DNA from: Biscogniauxia marginata
Taxonomy: Eukaryota; Ascomycota; Sordariomycetes; Xylariales; Xylariaceae
Direction of reading: 5' to 3'
Length of the DNA stretch: 64,000 bases
Assembly: GCA_022695795.1 (NCBI GenBank)
Contig: MU404082.1
Span: 124,001 to 188,000, forward strand
Below the pieces are notes generated by a model. It had not been told where the DNA came from and did no database searches. It saw nothing but the letters and a program-made list of their open reading frames with translations. Positions 59,186 through 64,000 of this stretch are shown here, piece by piece. The translations under genes and the position numbers were made by a program. Position 1 is the first letter of the stretch. Every line of letters starts with the position of its first letter.

Positions 59186-61631
59186 GGTGAAGAAAGTAAA
59201 TGACTTCTCTGCTAGGACAATCTTGAAATTAGCGACAGGAGTTGCAGTTGTGGCAGCTGCAGAAAGGAAAGAAGAATGCTTTGGTGAAGGTGCGTTGGCA
59301 AAGCGAGCGACGTCGAAGAATCTCAGTTGCGCAAACCGAAGCAGAGAGTGGAGGGGCTAAAAGGGTCTACATACCAAATAACCAAAGTAAGTAGAAGCCG
59401 AAGTCTCGGGGATCAGTGTGTCCACGAGGAATGAAGCCTAACGGAGACAAAGGCAAGCGTCAAGACTTCAAAGAAGGTGAAGATCCAATGACCGATCACA
59501 AGACCAACCGAGGTGTGACTTGGGAGTCTTGGAGGTATGAGGGGTCGAATAGGTGGGATCGTCGGCAACAAGACCTGATCAAGGAACAAAGGACAGGTGT
59601 GTTTGTTCGTCGAAGGACGGATCGAGCAGAACCTGGACCCGTGTGGTGGTTGCTTAGGCGGAGGGCGGAAGAGGTAGGTGGGAGGAAAGTAGGTGAGGAG
59701 GAGTGTGTGGTGGGAGTAGTAGTAGGTATGAGGAGAGGTGGTATGGGGCTTTTTTGGGGGTTTTCTGATTTTTTTGTGATTTTCTTTTCTTCTCGATGAA
59801 TTTGGCGAGAACAGAAATGAAGTACGAACTTGTGCAGAACGTACTTTATTAGCTGATTCTCTTTTTTGGGGTTTTTCTGGGTGACGAGATGGCGGATAAA
59901 ATTGTCAAGTCGTTGAGAAGAAGAAAAAAGGGAAAAGGGAAGAGAGAAGAGGGTCCCTGGCCTGCAGAAATAGAATTTTGTGTTTCTAGTCGCGAAGACC
60001 AACTGGACACTGTAGAGAAGAGGCACACCACGGGCAAAAAAATTTCAACGGAGAAAAGTGGACCTATCAGAAAATTGATCAGGTACATCGGGGGACTAGT
60101 GAGTTTGCTGGGGCGACCATGTACCTGCCATTCAATTTAACTCGGCAGGGACTCAGGAAGCACAAAGCCTACCTTGCCTATTTCCCAAATTAACCACCAC
60201 CTTACATGTATCTAGGTACAATACGTTGCAGCAGGCCACTGGTTGGACTTTCCAAGAATGCAGGTTCGTGATGCACCACACACAGATTCACAAAACTTTG
60301 AATATCTTTTACAAAAGTGCCCCCCTAGGGCAGGTACACCCAGTATGTGTATGCATGTATCCATTACCTGTTATTCCTGTCTGGGCCCGTCTACCGCCTT
60401 GGTTGCCTTCACTTATTACACACATATAACCTAGGTAATAACTTTATCAAGGTAGAGCAAACCTCTCATTCAAGTCAATACCTATGTACCTACCTACATA
60501 TAACATACACAAAGACAATCAACCTTGGGTGGCATAACTCCCAGCACCTGGGGGAACGTGTGCGAATTCTCATTGTCAATTATTCGGCCGGTGCACCCAC
60601 GAATGTAAGGCTCCATCACCAACTTACAGGCAGATATTTGATACCTGTTGCAAGTCGAGTCATGCAGCACTGGATGTAGGTACACACATAGGTATGTACT
60701 GATATTTACATATGATTAACCAAAGGTAGTCTAAGCTAGAAGCCCATAGGTAACTGTTTATATACCAAACATTGTATATTATACATACCTATGATCAGGC
60801 TATAAAAGCGCATCCTATATGTATTTTGAAAAGAACCTTAGGTAAACCGTAATGTAGGGAAAAAAAAATACTTTTGACCAATCATAAAAATGATCATTAA
60901 ATTAAGCATTATACACTTAAGGATTGATTAATTGCATGAATCTCTTAAAGCCATGCATTTCAAGTTGGTACCTAAAGGCCTATTAAACTCGTGCTTATCT
61001 AATCGGGTCGATTGAATTAATACCCTAGCACCTAGCGAGCTCCGGAGATATCGTATTTAATGCAGTCCAGGCTAGCCCCACGGGAACTGACGCCATAGGC
61101 CCAATGCCCGCCCTAAGTTACGCAACAGGAACCGAACTGAGGAAGTGCGCTAAGATGCTTGTAGCATGTGCGAATTACGGCAGCCGATAGTGGCGGTCCC
61201 TCACCTAAGGTTTACAGTAGAAAGTAACAGAACTATCGATAGGGAATCTGCTGCTGACCTCACACTTGCGCTGCCCTTCTTGCCGTCCGAACTTCAACGC
61301 CAATGCGCAACATCACCACTGCGCAAAACCTCCTTTCGTCTTATCCTTCTGTACTACATTCTCACGCGTGCAACTCTGTTTCATACTTCTTGAGCTTGCG
61401 ACAGCTACATAGGACTTGACATTGCCCTCTTAATAATTATTACGTTGCAACCCAATAGGGCCACTAACACCTCTTGAGACAACATGCCAGCTTATGCATA
61501 GTCCGCTGTAAGCAGACCCGATTTGTTGTTCTGACACTCTGTTGAACGGCTGAAACTGTTCTAAGCGCAACAGACCCGGTGGCGACCTTACCTTACCTTA
61601 CTACCTCACCACCCGAGAGTCTATATCCAAC
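59186..61631. promoter_or_regulatory. Divergent promoter region (PAB1 / HUL5-like)
   Basis: 2.4 kb between two divergent start codons. The left ~700 bp is purine/pyrimidine-biased and probably the PAB1 leader and promoter. The right part is AT-rich with several TAGGTA/ACCTTAGGTA motifs (about 60209-60218, 60484-60498, 60836-60846). No gene is supported. Confidence 0.5.
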
Positions 61632-64000
61632 ATGTTCCCAACCTTCACCGGCTCGTCGAGACGTCCTCGGAACGTCAACCTCAGCGGACAACGTACCACA
61701 AACCCTTGGGCTACCTCGGGCTGGTCCCCAGCCAATTCAGGTGCTTCCCAGACGGTAGCCAACGCACAGGCCGAACGCGAGAAGAGACAACGTGAACGGG
61801 ACGAGCTGGCAGCCAGCAAGCGCATCCAGAGAATATGGAGGGGCCACAAAGAGCGCCAGTCTGTCAAGGCGCGATGTCGGGCAGAGTACGATGCCCTGTA
61901 CAGTCCAGCCAATATCCACCCAACGAACAACCGCATATCGAGCGCCCTTCCTCTCTTGCTTGTCTTCTTTGATGCCATACGGCTAGACGACCAACAACGA
62001 TTAGACATATTCGCCCAAGAGCTCCTTGATCCGACGTCTAGATCCACCACCCACGACCCGTTCCAGTCGGGTTCTTGGAACAGATTAGCAAGCCTTCTAA
62101 TAGGGGCGTTGAAGAAGTATGGCCAATGCTCTTTATCTAGTGCCGCTCGCGATCCCAAGTACTGATTAGCCGTTGGTATAGACGTCGTACAGATTCATCT
62201 CAGACCCTCCTTGGTCTTTTAGTCGACATAATCAAAAGAAGACCAGCTTCTATCACGCATGTGCTAGACCAGTACTACACAATTCTTACCACGTATTTCG
62301 AGGAATATGATCTTGTGAGTCTGCCACTAGACCAGCAGCGGACCCTTGTCGAAGCTGCTACGGCGCCATTGGCATCTTGCTCGGGGAAGGGTAAGTCAAA
62401 TCTAGAACTTCGTTGTCTGGTGTGGTGGTTTGGTCTTCCAGGGATAGCATCAGTGACACTGCATATCCCTAACCAGCCCAATTGCTCGTGGTCCATTTCT
62501 ACAGTATCTGTGTTGACAACTTACAGAATTACCCAATATCCAAGCGTATTCGTCATTTGCGTATTCCTTCCTGGTCTCTTCGAAATTACTATTTCTGCAA
62601 CGCAACCCGGCGGAGATTGCGCACAGTATAGATCTACAGGCCTTGTCCCAAGGCATTATTGATGCTTTCTCAGCTCGGAATGACGTCGGAAGTAGGTCAA
62701 AGGATGGCTTGCTATGGCTTTTGGCCCATTTTATCGCTTTGAACAGAGCTGTATCTACCTCGCAGGGTTCGACGTATCTTGAAGCTCTCTACCTTTTACT
62801 ATCCCTCCTCACAGAAGACATACAAATACGATCCAGTCCTCCGGAAGGGACCAACGATGTAACTTCCGATGATGGGAGCGAAGACGTCGAAATCAAGGAC
62901 TCAGCCCCTCTACCCGAGTATGTGGTCAGCCAGCTAGATTTCCTAGTCAATGAAGACGGGATCTTGGAACTACTCAATAGATTCACTTCGTAAGTATTAC
63001 CTCGTATCTAGACTCGCTATGTCTATCTAATACAGTACAGTACTGCATCGTCTCCTGCGCGTCTCTCCGAGGATGCTAGTCTTCTTGCCGGGTATACTCT
63101 AGTTCTCCTGCGATGCTTCCCGAACCATAGCGACGACATAAAGATGCGTCTTTTCCAAGGTGATATTTCTGCAGTTGACGCTGCTGGCCTCACCGCAGTG
63201 CCATCTGTGAAGTATTTCTGGAAAGCAGCTTCTAGCACCACCGTATTTACCAGCATCATGCAGACGCAAGCCCAGCAGAAGCCCACGTTCGTCGTCGAGC
63301 TACTCCGGCAAGACCCCGTGCGAGACCAAGAGTGGCGTACAGTACTTCTCTTCTTAGAGTTATACAATTTTCTCCTGAGGGTTACCGATGATGAGGATTT
63401 CCTTCCAACAGAAGCCCAAATATTCAAGCAGCAGAGTGCTGCGACGCTACGAATTCGGTCGAGTGGCCTCGGTCGTGAGGAACTGATGCAACTAGTCAAT
63501 TTCCTCAAACACCTATCTTTCCCCCTATACTCTAATTTACATGATATCATATCTGTGCCGTCACGGGCAGGTCGCCTTGATGCCCTCATGGGAGTCGGTG
63601 CGAGAAGTTCTACCTCCCAGGAGAATGTAAAGGTTCCCCCGTCGTCCTTTGCTGGTATTATCGGAATGGATGTGCTCAGTTTAAGAAATGCGGCAACAAG
63701 TGCGATGCGCTCGCTATACGAAAGGGATTCCCGTCGTAGTTTCCTACCAAAAGACTTCTGGCTCATGACATCAAAATTCGACATGGACGGCTTTATCTCG
63801 GCCGTGGTCCTGGAAGAACAACGGAAGGACGAAATGGAGGAAGATGACGAGGAGTCAAGTGATGCTGAACACGATACGCTTGACTCGTTTCGTACATTTG
63901 CCGGACAGCGACTTTCACGTGCTGCCCAGATCGAGAAACGTCGCCATCTACGAAAGATACAGCGTGAGCAGCTACTTGCCCAAGTTGGTCCGAAGCTAGA
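61632..64000 (+). CDS. HUL5: Hul5-type HECT ubiquitin ligase, 5' part
   Basis: Partial; the gene runs off the right edge. Exons seen: 61632-62116, 62170-62390, 62527-62989, and 63041 onward, all in phase. The N-terminus MFPTFTGSSRRPRNVNLSGQ is the hallmark start of fungal Hul5 homologues, followed by a coiled QAEREKRQRERDELAASK stretch and an IQ motif (RIQRIWRGHKERQ, about 64-76) that binds calmodulin-like light chains. Downstream is helical with acidic breaks (DDEESSDAEHD). The HECT domain is expected beyond the window. Yeast Hul5 is a proteasome-associated E4/E3 that extends ubiquitin chains and handles misfolded cytosolic proteins (family knowledge). The intron before exon 4 ends in tandem acceptors CAG-TACAG; only the second (63038-63040) keeps the frame. 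Confidence 0.88.

Noticed and set aside
63023..63784. 253-codon minus-strand frame in the Hul5 region
   Set aside because: The plus-strand exon 4 of the Hul5-like gene is open throughout and continues the family sequence; the minus frame is its shadow.

Overview
The window is nuclear DNA of a filamentous ascomycete, most likely a Sordariomycete. The evidence is short GT-AG introns of about 50-120 nt, CT-rich leaders, long intergenic stretches with TAGGTAGGT-type tracts, and characteristic Pezizomycotina versions of housekeeping genes (Yrb30-type Ran-binding protein, Pan2, Hul5, ATP-type PEPCK, Upc2-like zinc-cluster factors). There are no operons, CRISPR arrays or phage genes, and I saw no intact transposon, rRNA or tRNA gene. 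All gene models are my own splicing reconstructions; reading phase was checked across every junction.

Layout. 1-3.5 kb: no gene seen. 3.83-4.36 kb (+): three-exon, 91-residue protein resembling a single double-stranded-RNA-binding motif. 7.2-8.2 kb (+): mitochondrial ribosomal protein uS7m. 9.1-11.3 kb (-): Yrb30-like RanGTP-binding protein, divergent from SUP35/eRF3 at 12.1-14.4 kb (+). 15.9-19.9 kb (-): PAN2 deadenylase subunit in eleven exons. 20.9-23.5 kb (-): PEP carboxykinase in eight exons. About 4 kb without a convincing gene follows. 27.6-29.0 kb (-): Upc2-like Zn2Cys6 factor. 31.1-32.4 kb (+): F-box/ankyrin-type protein. 33.4-35.8 kb (+): second Zn2Cys6 factor, convergent with a metallo-beta-lactamase-fold lactonase-like enzyme at 36.4-37.6 kb (-). 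38.9-40.1 kb (+): NSUN4-like rRNA m5C methyltransferase. 41.2-42.2 kb (-): unrecognised protein. 45.2-47.5 kb (-): conserved membrane protein of unknown role. 51.1-53.3 kb (-): long protein with a C-terminal universal-stress domain. 56.8-59.2 kb (-): PAB1 poly(A)-binding protein. 61.6 kb to the right edge (+): 5' part of a Hul5-type HECT ubiquitin ligase.

How they work together. Most genes serve RNA and translation. eRF3, Pan2 and poly(A)-binding protein are known partners in termination-coupled deadenylation, and all three lie within 47 kb here. uS7m and the NSUN4-like enzyme both act on the mitochondrial small ribosomal subunit. PEPCK is gluconeogenic. The stretch from about 24 to 38 kb (two zinc-cluster regulators, the F-box/ankyrin protein and the lactonase-like enzyme among long gene-poor spacers) looks like the accessory part of the window.

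Most interesting observations: the hidden dsRBM-like microprotein gene; an in-frame 73-codon extension after the UAG of the universal-stress gene; a phase-compatible alternative first exon for PEPCK; and a 49-nt intron inside the eRF3 prion-like region whose retention would give a free 122-residue prion-like peptide.
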